Positions 1 through 7,938 of a DNA stretch of 17,075 nucleotides are shown here, one piece after another. Numbering within the stretch: position 1 is the first letter of the stretch; every line of letters starts with the position of its first letter. The stretch covers positions 1 through 17,075 of the forward strand of contig JASGGE010000085.1 of NCBI GenBank assembly GCA_047605205.1, written 5' to 3'. This DNA comes from Siphonobacter sp047605205. Its GTDB lineage: Bacteria > Bacteroidota > Bacteroidia > Cytophagales > Spirosomataceae. The notes below the pieces were generated by a model. It saw only the letters and a list, made by a program, of their open reading frames with translations. It had not been told where the DNA came from and did no database searches. Position numbers and translations under genes: made by a program.

Positions 1-299
1 ATTTCGTTCAATCCAAACTTAACAAGCTTGATCAATTTTATGATCGGATTATAAGTGGTGAAGTGTATTTAAAGCTGGATAAAGGCGAATCGAGTAAGAT
101 TCAGAATAAGGTCGTCGAGATTAAACTGTATATGCCCGGGGGCTCTCTTTTTATTAAAGAAACCGGGACCACCTTTGAAGAAGCAACCGACCTGGCTTTG
201 GATATAGCTAAAAATCAGGTAAAAAAATATAAGGAAAAAGTAAAGGATAAGACGGCTCCTAAACCCGCCGATTTAATTGAAGAAGAAGAAACCTTCTGA
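1..299 (+). CDS. hpf: Ribosome hibernation promoting factor HPF/RaiA (5' end outside window)
   Basis: The reading frame is open from the left edge (first full codon at 3) to the TGA at 297-299, about 98 visible codons, so the N-terminus is missing. The visible part reads FVQSKLNKLDQFYDRI, then a beta strand, VVEIKLYMPGGSLFIKE, and the helix TFEEATDLALDIAKNQVKKY. This is the second half of the beta-alpha-beta-beta-beta-alpha fold of the short HPF/RaiA family. A GTG at 63 is only an internal valine codon, because conserved family sequence continues upstream of it. Members bind the 30S decoding region in slow growth and inactivate or dimerise ribosomes. The acidic tail (IEEEETF) after a Lys-rich helix is common in Bacteroidota versions. 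The length fits the short form of about 100 residues without the long-form dimerisation domain. Family assignment is secure; the exact dimerisation behaviour is not visible. Confidence 0.88.
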   Translation, partial: FVQSKLNKLDQFYDRIISGEVYLKLDKGESSKIQNKVVEIKLYMPGGSLFIKETGTTFEEATDLALDIAKNQVKKYKEKVKDKTAPKPADLIEEEETF

Positions 300-315
300 T
301 CCTTCCCAAAAGCTA

Positions 316-374
316 CTTAACCTGTAGTACAAAAGGCCGTCCCGTCGGGATGGCCTTTTGTACTACAGGTTAAG
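316..374. terminator. Very long hairpin, probable bidirectional terminator after hpf
   Basis: Arms 316-343 and 347-374 are complementary over 28 bp with a single G-T pair, around a 3-base loop (gtc). The inner part, aaaaggcc...ggcctttt, is a normal intrinsic-terminator core 17 bases after the hpf stop. The arms continue about 15 bp beyond the T-tract (cctgtagtac/gtactacagg), which a terminator does not need. It works on paper in both directions. It could also be a REP-like or MITE-like element taken over as a terminator. Confidence 0.75.
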
Positions 375-835
375 AGACAAGTTCTTATTCAACTCCCGGT
401 ACGTTCAGCAATGCCGTTCTTCATCAGAACAGAATACCAGCAGTACAGTAATATTTGCTATAAACCGCTGATCATTGAGTATTGCTGGTGGGACTATATT
501 ATTAATACCAGTTTTTCATGGTATCCCGATCACAAAGAGCCAGCCAAACCTGTGATATGGGTACCAGAAAAGTATGCTCAACGATAATAGGTTCGGTAGT
601 CATAATGATTTTAGATAATATAATGAAGAATAATAACCTTAAAATACTATAACAATATTAAGGGTATTCCTTGATAAACATATAACATACCTTATGGCTG
701 AAGATGTGGTTTTTGTGAAAGTTGAATCAAGCCATTTAGGTATAGTACCATGTACTTTTAAGGGGTGTTTATAAAAAATTTAAAAATCACGATTCTCTAT
801 ACACACTCTGTCAGTATTATCCGTAACATTCGGGA
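375..835. other. Gene-poor spacer between hpf and the GH3 gene
   Basis: Apart from the doubtful ORF at 411-587 I see no gene on either strand and no tRNA. From about 588 on the stretch is strongly AT-rich and should contain the promoter of the GH3 gene. The best -7-like box is TACTTTTA at 753-760 (one mismatch to TAnnTTTG), but it lacks a matching -33 TTTG at the right distance, so I do not call a promoter. Confidence 0.5.
411..587 (+). CDS. Possible short aromatic-rich ORF, 58 residues, unknown
   Basis: An ATG at 411 opens 58 codons ending in TAA at 585-587. The product is unusually rich in Trp and Tyr (IIEYCWWDYIINTSFSWYP, ending VIWVPEKYAQR). The frame is also open upstream, without a start codon, through the 316-374 hairpin back to 321. 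I recognise no family, signal peptide or membrane segment. There is no clear ribosome binding site or -7 promoter box before it. It may be a real small gene, the 3' remnant of a longer gene cut by the hairpin, or a chance ORF; I lean towards remnant or chance. Confidence 0.2.
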   Translation: MPFFIRTEYQQYSNICYKPLIIEYCWWDYIINTSFSWYPDHKEPAKPVIWVPEKYAQR

Positions 836-3226
836 ATGAAACGTCGCAACTATTTTCTGGGTGCATGGCTCTCACTCTTTTCCCTCGCTTCTAACGCTAC
901 CACTGAGCCACAACCACTCTATAAAAATGCATCGGCTCCAACGCACCGCCGTGTGCAGGATTTGCTGAAACGCATGACCCTTGAAGAGAAAGTGGGGCAG
1001 CTTTCTACTCCGCTTGGCTGGTTTATGTACGAAAAGAAAGGTTCGGATGTACAGGTCAGCGAGACGTTCAAAAAAGCGGTTAAAGAACAGCATATTGGCA
1101 TGCTTTGGGCAACGTTACGAGCTGATCCCTGGACGCAGAAAACGTTAACTACAGGGCTGACTCCCGAACAGGCAGCTAAAGCTACGAATGCTCTTCAGAA
1201 ATATGTTATTGAAAATACACGGTTGGGTATTCCCTTGCTGCTTTCAGAGGAATGCCCGCATGGCCATATGGCGATTGGTACAACGGTATTTCCAACGGCT
1301 TTGGGGCAGGGTAGTACCTGGAATCCAGCTTTGATTCATGAAATGGCACAGGCAATTGCTCAGGAAGCTCGTTTGCAGGGAGCTCATATTGGCTATGGTC
1401 CGGTGTTAGACTTGGCTCGCGAACCTCGCTGGTCACGGGTGGAGGAAACGTATGGAGAAGATCCGGTAATTAACGGGCAAATGGGGATTGCCATGGTAAC
1501 CGGTTTTCAGGGTAAAAATCTGAAAAGTGGAACAAACATCATGTCAACGCTGAAGCACTTTGCCGCATATGGCGTTCCTGAAGGAGGTCATAATGGTGGG
1601 AGTGTAGCACCCGGTACGCGTGAGTTGTACCAGGTTTACCTACCGCCGTTTCGTGACGCAGTACGGGCGGGTGCGTTATCAATTATGACAGCTTATAATT
1701 CAATTGACGGTATTCCTTGTACAGCTAATCCGGTTCTGTTAAAAACGATTTTACGTAATCAATGGGGTTTTAAAGGTTTTGTGGTTTCTGATTTGAACAG
1801 TATTCAGGGGCTTAAATCCAATCACCACGTAGCTGAGAGCAATATAGATGCCGCTGCGATGGCTATTAATGCTGGACTGAACGCTGATTTGAGCGGTAGT
1901 GGTTTTGACAAAAGTTTGATCGAAGCCATGAAGCAGGGTAAGGTAAGCACCGCCGTATTAGATACCGCAGTAAGCCATGTATTGCGACTGAAGTTTGAAA
2001 TGGGGCTTTTCGAGAATCCTTATGTACAGCCAGAAAAAACGCATACTGGCGTGAAAAATGCCGAACATACTCAGTTGGCTCGTCGGGTTGCTCAGGAAGC
2101 CATTGTGCTATTAAAGAATACCAATCAACTCTTGCCGCTTCGAAAAGATCTGAAAAGTATTGCGGTCATTGGCCCCAACGCTGATAACGTGTATAATCAG
2201 TTAGGCGATTATACGGCTCCTCAGGCCGAAGGTTCTGTAATTACGGTATTAAAAGGTATTCAGAATAAACTTGGGAATACGGCTCAGATTCGGTATGCTA
2301 AAGGATGTAGCATTCGCGATACGGCCTCAAATCATATTGCCGAAGCAATTGAAACAGCACGCCAGTCGGAGGTAGCAGTAGTAGTGATTGGAGGCTCCAG
2401 TGCCCGTGATTTCAAGACGGAATACCAGAATACCGGAGCAGCCGAAGTAAAAGCTTCAGAGGTTTCGATCAGTGATATGGAAAGTGGAGAAGGCTACGAC
2501 CGGGCTAGTTTGGATTTGATGGGCCGTCAGTTACAATTGGTTGACGAAATCCTGAAAACAGGGAAGCCTGTTGTAGTGGTTTTAATTAAAGGCCGCCCTT
2601 TAAATCTGAACTGGCTTTCCGCTCATGTGCCAGCCGTTGTAGATGCCTGGTATCCTGGTATGGAAGGTGGAAATGCCATTGCTGATGTGTTGTTTGGTGA
2701 TTATAACCCAGCCGGACGTTTAACAATCTCTGTGCCGAAATCGGTCGGGCAATTGCCTGTCTACTATAACTATAAGTCGCCCATTAAGCATGATTATGTA
2801 GAAAATGACGCGAAGCCTCTCTATCCATTCGGTTATGGCTTAAGTTATTCTTCTTTCGAGTATACAAATTTAAACATTCAGGTAACACCTGCTGGATCAG
2901 ACGTAACTGTAAACGTTAGCTTCCAGGTTAAAAATGCCAGCAATCGCGATGGAGACGAAGTGACTCAATTATATATTACTGATCCGGTTAGTTCAGTAGT
3001 TGGCCCAAACAAGCAGCTAAAGAAATTTCAGCGTATTCACTTGAAAGCAGGCGAGCAGAAAACCATTACGTTTAACCTGCACGCGAAAGATCTGATGCTG
3101 TTGAACCCGGAAATGAAATGGGTAGCTGAAAGAGGAGAATTTAATGTGCAGATTGGGGCTTCTTCAGAGGATATTCGTGTTAAGCAATCGTTTCAGTTGG
3201 CTAAGGATATTGAAGTAAAACCTTAA
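836..3226 (+). CDS. Secreted GH3 beta-glycosidase (beta-glucosidase/xylosidase type)
   Basis: The 796-residue protein starts with a Sec signal peptide (MKRRNYFLGAWLSLFSLASNA, likely cleaved after A21). Domains: GH3 N-terminal TIM barrel about 40-385, GH3 C-terminal alpha/beta domain about 430-655, fibronectin-III-like domain about 700-775. Key sites are K240-H241 in STLKHFAAYG (substrate pocket), the nucleophile D319 in GFVVSDLNSI, and E552 in ESGEGYDRASLDL, the probable acid/base region. The LYPFGYGLSYSSFEY motif linking to the Fn3-like domain is near 661. Length and order are normal for three-domain GH3 enzymes that remove terminal beta-linked glucose or xylose in the periplasm or outside the cell. 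The sequence does not fix the sugar, so BglX is only a loose label. The gene stands alone: no SusC/D or other CAZyme is adjacent. No Shine-Dalgarno precedes the ATG, as usual in Bacteroidota. Confidence 0.93.
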   Translation: MKRRNYFLGAWLSLFSLASNATTEPQPLYKNASAPTHRRVQDLLKRMTLEEKVGQLSTPLGWFMYEKKGSDVQVSETFKKAVKEQHIGMLWATLRADPWTQKTLTTGLTPEQAAKATNALQKYVIENTRLGIPLLLSEECPHGHMAIGTTVFPTALGQGSTWNPALIHEMAQAIAQEARLQGAHIGYGPVLDLAREPRWSRVEETYGEDPVINGQMGIAMVTGFQGKNLKSGTNIMSTLKHFAAYGVPEGGHNGGSVAPGTRELYQVYLPPFRDAVRAGALSIMTAYNSIDGIPCTANPVLLKTILRNQWGFKGFVVSDLNSIQGLKSNHHVAESNIDAAAMAINAGLNADLSGSGFDKSLIEAMKQGKVSTAVLDTAVSHVLRLKFEMGLFENPYVQPEKTHTGVKNAEHTQLARRVAQEAIVLLKNTNQLLPLRKDLKSIAVIGPNADNVYNQLGDYTAPQAEGSVITVLKGIQNKLGNTAQIRYAKGCSIRDTASNHIAEAIETARQSEVAVVVIGGSSARDFKTEYQNTGAAEVKASEVSISDMESGEGYDRASLDLMGRQLQLVDEILKTGKPVVVVLIKGRPLNLNWLSAHVPAVVDAWYPGMEGGNAIADVLFGDYNPAGRLTISVPKSVGQLPVYYNYKSPIKHDYVENDAKPLYPFGYGLSYSSFEYTNLNIQVTPAGSDVTVNVSFQVKNASNRDGDEVTQLYITDPVSSVVGPNKQLKKFQRIHLKAGEQKTITFNLHAKDLMLLNPEMKWVAERGEFNVQIGASSEDIRVKQSFQLAKDIEVKP

Positions 3227-3255
3227 TGTTATAGAGACTGGATCAACCACGTATC

Positions 3256-3294
3256 AAAAAAATAGCGAAGGACTGTAATTCTTCGCTATTTTTT
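3256..3294. terminator. Bidirectional terminator between convergent GH3 and DUF2339 genes
   Basis: The stem aatagcgaag (3261-3270) / cttcgctatt (3281-3290) is perfect. It is extended by A's on the left (3256-3260) and T's on the right (3291-3294), with a 10-base loop. An A-tract on one side and a T-tract on the other let it stop transcription from both flanking genes, which end 30 bases before it and 29 bases after it. Confidence 0.85.
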
Positions 3295-3322
3295 CATCAG
3301 GTATAATCAATCGAAAACGTCC

Positions 3323-5461
3323 TTAGTCTTCTTCCAGCAATTTATCCCTGAATTTCTGATAGAAGAAAGAGGTTAATAACAGTAACACCCCAACGCTCAG
3401 GAAAATAATGATTTTGCCCCCAGTTGATAATTTGGCTAAATCATACACCAGAAGCTTTAGTAAGACAAGGCCAAACAAGGTAATACCCAGTAAACGGTAT
3501 CGCTTTATTTTTTGATTAAAACCGAAGAGAATCAGGCTTAATGAGTATATGCCCCAGAGTACGCTCCAGCCTGCGTGCATGGCTCGGTTGGTTTGTTCTG
3601 GGATATTCACAGGGTTGGCCAGGAGGAGTAAGGTTAGTAATTCCTGACTCAATATCCAGAGAATAACCAAATGCATTGACACCAGAAAAATGCCTCTGAG
3701 TTTCCCCGCAACAAAGGAATACAAACCAAATAAAAACCAGGCTACACTTGCGTAAATGCCATACCGAAGCAGGAAGGTAGATTGCTGCGTAGGAATAAAG
3801 GCTGTTCGAAGGCTGGTTAAGGGATCATCAAAAATCAGGTAACCCAGGAAAATCACGCTAAGGGCCGGCCCCGCTGCTTTCCATAAAAGAATTGGTTTTT
3901 TACTGAAGATAAAATGCACGCTTCCCAGATAAAGACCTGTGTAAATGGCTAAAACGGATTGACGTATGGCATTCTGGGCTGGGCTAAAGAGCTGGGCACT
4001 GAAGTATCGCTGCCATTCCAACCAGCCAATCAGATAAGCCATGAAAATGAATAAAGCCGCCAGGAACTGACCACCGGTGGTATTCCATTGGTTTTGTTGC
4101 TGAGCCAGCTCATAAGTCATTCCACCCAGAGCAAGCAGATACAAAACATTTGTGAGAAACGTTACATTAAGGTAAGGTTGATACTCAGCTGTAGCTGGTT
4201 GGAGATCATACCAATGAAAAAGTAATGACCCCGTCGCCAGAAAAATCAGAATGAACCCAAAGCTAGTGAGCACACTGATATTGCCACGAATTCCGAAACG
4301 ATACAAGATATAAGCAGCTGCGGCCCAGATAAGGGTAAGCCAATCGCCGTGAAACTGAATGGGTACCGCCAGAATCAGAAAAACAAGTGTTAAAGACAGC
4401 GTTGCCCGGAATACTGCTGAATGCTTTAAATCCCGTTGCCAGACCAGTCTGGTCGTCAGACCATGCACGGCTGCATTTCCTAAGGTAAAGAGTGTAATAA
4501 CAGAGGCTGGGTAATGGACATCAAGGATGAAATATTCAGTAATGAAGTAAAAAATGGCATTTAGAATAATCTGGAGGATTGGCCAGTTGACCTCTTTTTT
4601 TGATAAAGGGAATGCTAATTGATTGGCATACATCATTACAAAAAAGAGGCCGCCAAAACAAAGGCTAGTCCATAAGAAACCTGGTCGGTTTTCTCCCATA
4701 AAGCTAAAGGCAATAAAAATGACCCAGGTTGTCCAGAAGGCAGCAATGTTCATCGCTTTCCAGTCACGTTGGAAAGACAACCACAGAATTCCACTGTTGA
4801 GAATCGTCATGTAAACGAATAATCCCCAGGGAGCTCCATTTCCACCAACCAGAAACGGAACGGCATATGCACCTGCCAGGCCAAACAGGGCAATCCATTC
4901 AACTTCATAGCGAGTAGCCTGCCAGACTGTCAATAGAGTAACCGCCACCATAACCGCAAAAGCGAGCGGAATGGAAAGAAAATGATAAAAATAGAAGGCG
5001 GCGTACGTAGTAAAATAAGCGGTTGCAACACCACCACTCAATAATACCGCACTATAGGTAAGGTATTTTCTTTTTAAATAATAGGCCAGGCTAACTAATC
5101 CAATCCCGATTCCCCAGCCCATCGCTAGCCGTCCCCAGGGGCCAATTAAGTCATTTTCAAAAGCAAACTTTACGAAAATAGCCATTCCGATTACCAAAGC
5201 AGCAATCCCGATTTTGCTGAGCAAATTGCCCCCAATATAGGCTTCGGTAGAAGTTTTTGTGGTAGGTTTAGAAGGAGGAAGTATTGCCGGTTCTACCGAA
5301 ATGGCAGGAATAGTTTGGTGGGCTTCTTCAGGAACAAATTCCTGTCGGAGCTTTGCAAGTTCTGCCTGAACCTGTTTTAGATCTTGCTGATAGGTAAGTA
5401 GTTGGCGAGATAATTGCTCTACTTCTTTTTCAAGTACCGAAATGCGACTTTTTTCATTCAT
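3323..5461 (-). CDS. DUF2339 polytopic membrane protein
   Basis: The 712-residue protein begins with a heptad-like coiled coil (about 1-42: ISVLEKEVEQLSRQLL ... LKQVQAELAKLRQEF). A Pro/Thr-rich linker (43-75) follows, then a long chain of roughly twenty or more hydrophobic helices to the C-terminus. The conserved entry GGNLLSKIGIAALVIGMAIF matches the DUF2339 family (predicted inner-membrane proteins, usually 700-1000 residues), whose biochemical role is unknown. Shared features are the coiled coil, the linker and many helices containing few charges. No enzymatic motif is visible. The gene lies convergent to the GH3 gene and is separated from its upstream neighbour by a hairpin terminator at 5503-5522, so it probably has its own promoter. 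I found no clear -7 box before it. Family call firm, function unknown. Confidence 0.88.
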   Translation of the reverse strand: MNEKSRISVLEKEVEQLSRQLLTYQQDLKQVQAELAKLRQEFVPEEAHQTIPAISVEPAILPPSKPTTKTSTEAYIGGNLLSKIGIAALVIGMAIFVKFAFENDLIGPWGRLAMGWGIGIGLVSLAYYLKRKYLTYSAVLLSGGVATAYFTTYAAFYFYHFLSIPLAFAVMVAVTLLTVWQATRYEVEWIALFGLAGAYAVPFLVGGNGAPWGLFVYMTILNSGILWLSFQRDWKAMNIAAFWTTWVIFIAFSFMGENRPGFLWTSLCFGGLFFVMMYANQLAFPLSKKEVNWPILQIILNAIFYFITEYFILDVHYPASVITLFTLGNAAVHGLTTRLVWQRDLKHSAVFRATLSLTLVFLILAVPIQFHGDWLTLIWAAAAYILYRFGIRGNISVLTSFGFILIFLATGSLLFHWYDLQPATAEYQPYLNVTFLTNVLYLLALGGMTYELAQQQNQWNTTGGQFLAALFIFMAYLIGWLEWQRYFSAQLFSPAQNAIRQSVLAIYTGLYLGSVHFIFSKKPILLWKAAGPALSVIFLGYLIFDDPLTSLRTAFIPTQQSTFLLRYGIYASVAWFLFGLYSFVAGKLRGIFLVSMHLVILWILSQELLTLLLLANPVNIPEQTNRAMHAGWSVLWGIYSLSLILFGFNQKIKRYRLLGITLFGLVLLKLLVYDLAKLSTGGKIIIFLSVGVLLLLTSFFYQKFRDKLLEED

Positions 5462-5502
5462 AAATTCTCAGGGCCGAATGGCCGTAAACATACAAAATAG
5501 AA

Positions 5503-5522
5503 ACGGCGTGTTGCCACGCCGT
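5503..5522 (-). terminator. Hairpin terminator after the 254-residue secreted protein gene
   Basis: A perfect 8-bp GC-rich stem, acggcgtg / cacgccgt, encloses the loop ttgc. On the minus strand it is followed by the T-rich stretch ttctatttt. It lies 58 bases past the stop of the gene at 5581-6345 and 41 bases upstream of the DUF2339 start. The T-tract is interrupted, so the call is moderate. Confidence 0.6.
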
Positions 5523-5580
5523 CTGAAAAATAGAAGGGTTACTTTCCTGAGAAGTTATATACGACACCTCTGCTTTTTGA

Positions 5581-6345
5581 TTACTGAATAACAAAATTAA
5601 TTCGGTCAACACCGGTATTTTTAGTTATGCGATCGTAAGCATAGATTTGTACTTCGTACATTCCTTTGTCTTTGGCGTTTAGCCAGCCTTCAAAAATATT
5701 ATCCTGCGAAGCAAACTGAAGCGAAACTTCGCCATAAGGTACTCCGTCTTTCTTCACAAAAGCCTTTACTTCAATCTGATCAGAATTCCAGACGCCACCT
5801 TTGTTAATGACACAGCCACACATCATTACCAGATTGATTTTTAACTTAACCTGATTGTCTCGGAGGGAAGTTTGAGAAATCACCTGATGGGTTTGAGGTT
5901 CGAGAATATCCAGCATGAAACCCGGAATTTCTAACACGATGCCTTCTTCATCAATAGGTTTGCCAGGAATAAGCCAAAGCTGCGTACTGACTTTAACGGC
6001 TGAGCTTCTTCGATTAACAGGAGCTGTTGCTTCAACGGTGACGAACGTAGGCTCATCGAGCTTAATATCTGCTTCAAACTTGGCCGTTTTATCATCCGCC
6101 AGGTGATCATAGCGTTTGTGTGGCGTTTTTAGCATTAAATCTGTATTGCCAGAGGTGCCGGTAGTAATGCCTTTCGCCAGAATTTCACCGGTCAGATCGT
6201 TTCGAATCACTACATAAGCTCCACCAATACCTGTTCCGATAAACTTGGCATCTTTGGCTCGAGCCCGCACGATGACTTTAGTACTTTGAGAAAACCCCAA
6301 ATGAGAAAGAAGTGCCAGCAAGGCCGTGATTAAATAGCGGTTCAT
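5581..6345 (-). CDS. Secreted beta-rich protein of unknown function with MMCGC motif
   Basis: The 254-residue product has a signal peptide (MNRYLITALLALLSHLGFSQ, cleavage after Q20) and no other membrane segment. The mature part looks like two or three beta-sandwich-like units: about 22-120 (TKVIVRARAKDAKFIGTGIGG...), about 120-195, and a C-terminal unit about 195-254 (EGWLNAKDKGMYEVQIYAYD). The last resembles Ig-like additive domains. The only two cysteines are at 176 and 178 in MMCGC (174-178), followed by NKGGVWNSDQIEVKAF. This block looks conserved, and the Met/Cys cluster could bind a metal or form a tight disulfide; that is inference. I do not recognise a named family. It lies 73 bases downstream of the sulfatase gene on the same strand and has a possible own -7 box (6375-6382). 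Confidence 0.75.
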   Translation of the reverse strand: MNRYLITALLALLSHLGFSQSTKVIVRARAKDAKFIGTGIGGAYVVIRNDLTGEILAKGITTGTSGNTDLMLKTPHKRYDHLADDKTAKFEADIKLDEPTFVTVEATAPVNRRSSAVKVSTQLWLIPGKPIDEEGIVLEIPGFMLDILEPQTHQVISQTSLRDNQVKLKINLVMMCGCVINKGGVWNSDQIEVKAFVKKDGVPYGEVSLQFASQDNIFEGWLNAKDKGMYEVQIYAYDRITKNTGVDRINFVIQ

Positions 6346-6374
6346 GAATTGATCTGGGAAGAAAGAATCTGAAT

Positions 6375-6382
6375 CAAAAATA
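6375..6382 (-). promoter_or_regulatory. Possible -7 box (TATTTTTG) for the 254-residue gene
   Basis: The minus strand reads TATTTTTG, a full match to the Bacteroidota -7 consensus TAnnTTTG, 29 bases from the ATG of the downstream gene. No TTTG -33 element is visible 19-21 bases upstream. In AT-rich DNA such a match occurs by chance. Confidence 0.3.
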
Positions 6383-6418
6383 ATAGATAAGCAGAATTAA
6401 TTTGCGTTGAAGAAGCTT

Positions 6419-7852
6419 TTAAAACGGCCCTTTTGCATTTATGTGATCGGCTTGTTTGGCCGCACCAGGCATTTCACCCCGGATTCCTTTCGCTGGTAAT
6501 GCCTGTCCCGTTTCCCGATCGTACCAGTCTGGTGTGAGTTTAACAGGGGCGGTATCTCCTGTTTGCTGCTGCCAAAGTCTCAATGTCCGTATTAGTTGAG
6601 TACGTTCTTTCAGATAAGTATCATTTGCAATCTGATTATGTAACTGCTCCGGATCTTTCCGTAAATCATAAAACTCTTCCTGGGGACGTGGCTTTAAAAA
6701 AGTATCTTCCTGTAGAAGTGTGAGCTGAGGCCTGGCGTTCTTTAAAGCTTTTGCCGCTGGACTTTGATTGGCATCAATAGGGCCTCCGTTGTCTAAGTGA
6801 GGGCGTAAGTTCAAAATATAGAGGAAATCTTTAGTACGTACACAACGCTCGTAAGCTTCATAGTCGTGCCAGTTATGCTCAGCAAAAATAAAGGTGCGGA
6901 AGGCGGTTTCAGGGTGTTGAAGCAATTGAGCAAAGCTTTTGCCCTGTATACTAGTGGGGCTTGCCGCTCCGGCTAATCCCAGCAATGTAGGGGCAATATC
7001 AATGCTACTGACTAATGCTGGAACGGTACCTCGTTTGGTTATTCCTTTTGCCCAGCTCATCACAAAGGGCGTACGAATGCCACGATCAGTTAAGCGGGTT
7101 TTACTTCCCGGAAATGGCCGGGCATTGTCAGAGGTAAAAATAAGAATCGTATTGTCAGCAATTCCTTCGCGTTCGAGTTCTTTCCGCAGTTCTCCCACAT
7201 AAAAATCCAGCCGGCCTGTTTCATTATAGTAGGAAGCCAAATCCTGTCGCGTTTCTTTCGTATCAACTAAAGTAGACGGTACCCGCACCTCTGTTTGCGG
7301 ATTATGGGCATTCGGGAAGTCATCGGCTGACCAGTCGCGATGGGCATCAAAGGGGGCAAGCCAGAAAAAAAACGGTTTGTCCTTAGGGCGGTTCTGTAAG
7401 GTGGTAATCCATTGATTTTCGCCACCTGGCCCATTAAGGGTTTCTCCCACGATCAAGGTATCATAGGCCCGTCTGGTTTGTTTGCCTTCGTGCCATTTTC
7501 CTAACAAAGCGGTATAATATCCTGCTTTTTGAAGTTGTTCGGGAAAGTAAGTCAAGTGGGCGGGTAATTCAGAGTGCAGCTCGGCCGCTCCGGTGTTATG
7601 CGGGTAGCGGCCAGTTAATATACTCGTACGACTTGGACTACATGAACTGGAAGTGACGTATACGTTGGTAAAACGTAATCCATCTTTTGCCAACTGATCA
7701 ATATTAGGAGTTTTAATGGCTGGATTACCATAACAGCCTATATCTTCAAGACTTATATCATCGGCAATAATGAAAATAATATTAGGTTGTTTTTGAGCAC
7801 GTATTGATCCAATACCTAATAGCATTGCGTAGAATAAGAAGTAAAATTTCAT
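6419..7852 (-). CDS. Secreted type I (S1) sulfatase, sulfamidase-like
   Basis: This is an alkaline-phosphatase-superfamily sulfatase. Residue numbers here count from the far upstream ATG at 7888. The metal site includes DD 43-44 (IIFIIADD). The formylglycine signature CSPSRTSILTGR has its modified Cys at 83, and LLGKWHEG, PFDAHRDW and FTSDNARPFPGSK follow. Order and wording resemble N-sulfoglucosamine sulfohydrolase (SGSH; SSCSPSR, FTSDN.xPFP), which suggests subfamily S1_8, with heparan-type N-sulfate as one possible substrate. I prefer the start at 7852: it gives a clean signal peptide, MKFYFLFYAMLLGIGSIRAQ, and the upstream ATGs at 7888 and 7864 lie inside or next to the metK terminator. 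Activation needs a formylglycine-generating enzyme or anSME, neither of which is in the window. The neighbours do not form a PUL. Confidence 0.92.
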   Translation of the reverse strand: MKFYFLFYAMLLGIGSIRAQKQPNIIFIIADDISLEDIGCYGNPAIKTPNIDQLAKDGLRFTNVYVTSSSCSPSRTSILTGRYPHNTGAAELHSELPAHLTYFPEQLQKAGYYTALLGKWHEGKQTRRAYDTLIVGETLNGPGGENQWITTLQNRPKDKPFFFWLAPFDAHRDWSADDFPNAHNPQTEVRVPSTLVDTKETRQDLASYYNETGRLDFYVGELRKELEREGIADNTILIFTSDNARPFPGSKTRLTDRGIRTPFVMSWAKGITKRGTVPALVSSIDIAPTLLGLAGAASPTSIQGKSFAQLLQHPETAFRTFIFAEHNWHDYEAYERCVRTKDFLYILNLRPHLDNGGPIDANQSPAAKALKNARPQLTLLQEDTFLKPRPQEEFYDLRKDPEQLHNQIANDTYLKERTQLIRTLRLWQQQTGDTAPVKLTPDWYDRETGQALPAKGIRGEMPGAAKQADHINAKGPF

Positions 7853-7878
7853 AGGTTTAGTCATAAATTCAAACGCTA

Positions 7879-7914
7879 AAAAAGGCATAAACCACGAATG
7901 ATTTATGCCTTTTT
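7879..7914 (-). terminator. metK terminator
   Basis: Perfect 13-bp arms 7879-7891 (aaaaaggcataaa) and 7902-7914 surround a 10-base loop. On the minus strand the stem ends in a run of six T's. It lies 25 bases beyond the metK stop. It overlaps the first ATG of the sulfatase ORF (7886-7888), which argues for the shorter sulfatase start. Confidence 0.85.
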
Positions 7915-7938
7915 ATGTATTAATCTATTAGCAGCAGG

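Noticed and set aside
836..7852. Polysaccharide utilisation locus built from the GH3 and sulfatase genes
   Set aside because: They are 3 kb apart on opposite strands with a DUF2339 gene and a terminator between them, and no SusC/SusD, sensor or other CAZyme is present.
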